NCBI RefSeq assembly: GCF_026967985.1
Contig: NZ_JAPVBJ010000007.1
Coordinates: 1 to 64,000 of the forward strand
DNA from: Modestobacter sp. VKM Ac-2984
GTDB taxonomy: Bacteria > Actinomycetota > Actinomycetes > Mycobacteriales > Geodermatophilaceae
Direction of reading: 5' to 3'
DNA: 64,000 nt
Both the position numbers and the translations under genes were made by a program. This document shows positions 63,629 to 64,000 of the stretch, piece after piece (within the stretch, counting starts at the first letter, position 1; every line of letters begins with the position of its first letter). Below the pieces are notes generated by a model that saw only the letters and a list, made by a program, of their open reading frames with translations, was not told the DNA's origin and did no database searches.

Positions 63629-64000
63629 ACGCGCGTGCCGGCAGCCACGTCCGTGCCGTCGTCTTCGACCTGGGTGGCGTGCTCACCGAGAGCCCGCTGA
63701 CCGCCTTCGCCGCCTACGAGCAGGAGGCGGCGCTGCCCGCCGGGTTCATCGTCGGCCTCAACAGCACCGACCCGGACACCAACGCCTGGGCCCGCTACGA
63801 GCGCCGGGAGCTCGACGAGCCGGGGTTCCGGCGGGCCTTCGAGGCCGAGGCCGCCGCCGCCGGGCACCCGCTGGACGCCGGCCGGGTGCTCGCCGCCCTG
63901 GCGGGGGAGCTGCGCCCGGCGATGGTGACGGCGGTGCGGCGGCTGCGGACGGCGGGACTCCCGCTGGCGCTGCTGTCGAACAACGTCGCGCCGATGCAGC
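63625..64000 (+). CDS. HAD-superfamily hydrolase (partial, runs off the window)
   Basis: The first 125 residues of a HAD phosphatase. Motif I is 'RAVVFDLGGVLTESPL' with DxGG in place of the usual DxDG, found in the epoxide-hydrolase-N/HAD-IA group, and motif II 'LALLSNNVAP' comes near the edge. Substrate unknown. GTG 63625 overlaps the preceding stop. The tadA gene normally seen in this neighbourhood may lie just beyond. Confidence 0.85.
   Translation, partial: MNARAGSHVRAVVFDLGGVLTESPLTAFAAYEQEAALPAGFIVGLNSTDPDTNAWARYERRELDEPGFRRAFEAEAAAAGHPLDAGRVLAALAGELRPAMVTAVRRLRTAGLPLALLSNNVAPMQ

Overview
This window looks like chromosome from a high-GC actinobacterium. GC-rich third codon positions, frequent GTG and TTG starts, many 4-base stop/start overlaps, an LCP-family cell-wall ligase, a DUF6318-type lipoprotein and a tRNA-adenosine-deaminase-associated protein all fit. 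My best guess is Geodermatophilaceae (Blastococcus, Geodermatophilus or Modestobacter) or a close relative. That placement rests on remembered gene content, not on a search.

Layout. (1) About 1-10,250 is a compositionally different block, visibly poorer in GC than the rest. It carries surface-polysaccharide genes (pyruvyl transferase, flippase, three glycosyltransferases, a secreted beta-helix protein) between decayed IS3 and IS30 transposase pieces. (2) 10,247-24,373 is the main exopolysaccharide locus: LCP ligase, UDP-glucose dehydrogenase, membrane acyltransferase, a Wzz/Wzc-like protein without an intact kinase P-loop, a second flippase, a Wzy-like polymerase, GT4 enzymes, a second secreted beta-helix protein and a WbaP-type initiating sugar transferase. 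(3) 24,450-27,183 holds CysQ and a two-domain CysC (PAPS metabolism) around a multi-pass membrane protein. (4) 27,240-43,890 is mostly housekeeping and accessory: small proteins, PHP protein, DoxX-like protein, a second copy of the membrane-protein family, secreted PKD-like protein plus lipoprotein, PAP2 phosphatase, CGNR regulator with divergent MFS exporter, tRNA-Ser(GCU), tRNA-Arg(ACG), heme oxygenase, thioesterase, a penicillin-binding protein with a proline-rich tail, universal stress protein, FMN-dependent 2-hydroxy-acid oxidase, a mucin-like surface protein and a MarR regulator. (5) 44,033-51,748 is a tightly coupled seven-gene operon for making and transferring an activated heptose (GT2-GmhB fusion, two GT9 enzymes, two further glycosyltransferases, GmhA, HldE), closed by a clear terminator. 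(6) 51,788-54,609 has a solute-binding/VWA protein and UDP-glucuronate decarboxylase. (7) 54,795-60,056 is a complete five-gene branched-chain-amino-acid-type ABC importer with a divergent PucR-like regulator. (8) 61,415-64,000 holds DUF2630, prephenate dehydrogenase, a thioesterase, the tRNA-deaminase-associated protein and the start of a HAD hydrolase.

How it fits together. UDP-GlcA (Ugd) and UDP-xylose (Uxs) supply, WbaP initiation, GT4 elongation, flippase export, Wzy polymerisation, Wzz-like length control and LCP attachment form a nearly complete Wzx/Wzy polysaccharide route. The separate heptose operon suggests a second heptose-containing glycan in a cell without LPS. No rRNA, CRISPR array, integrase or intact insertion sequence is visible.
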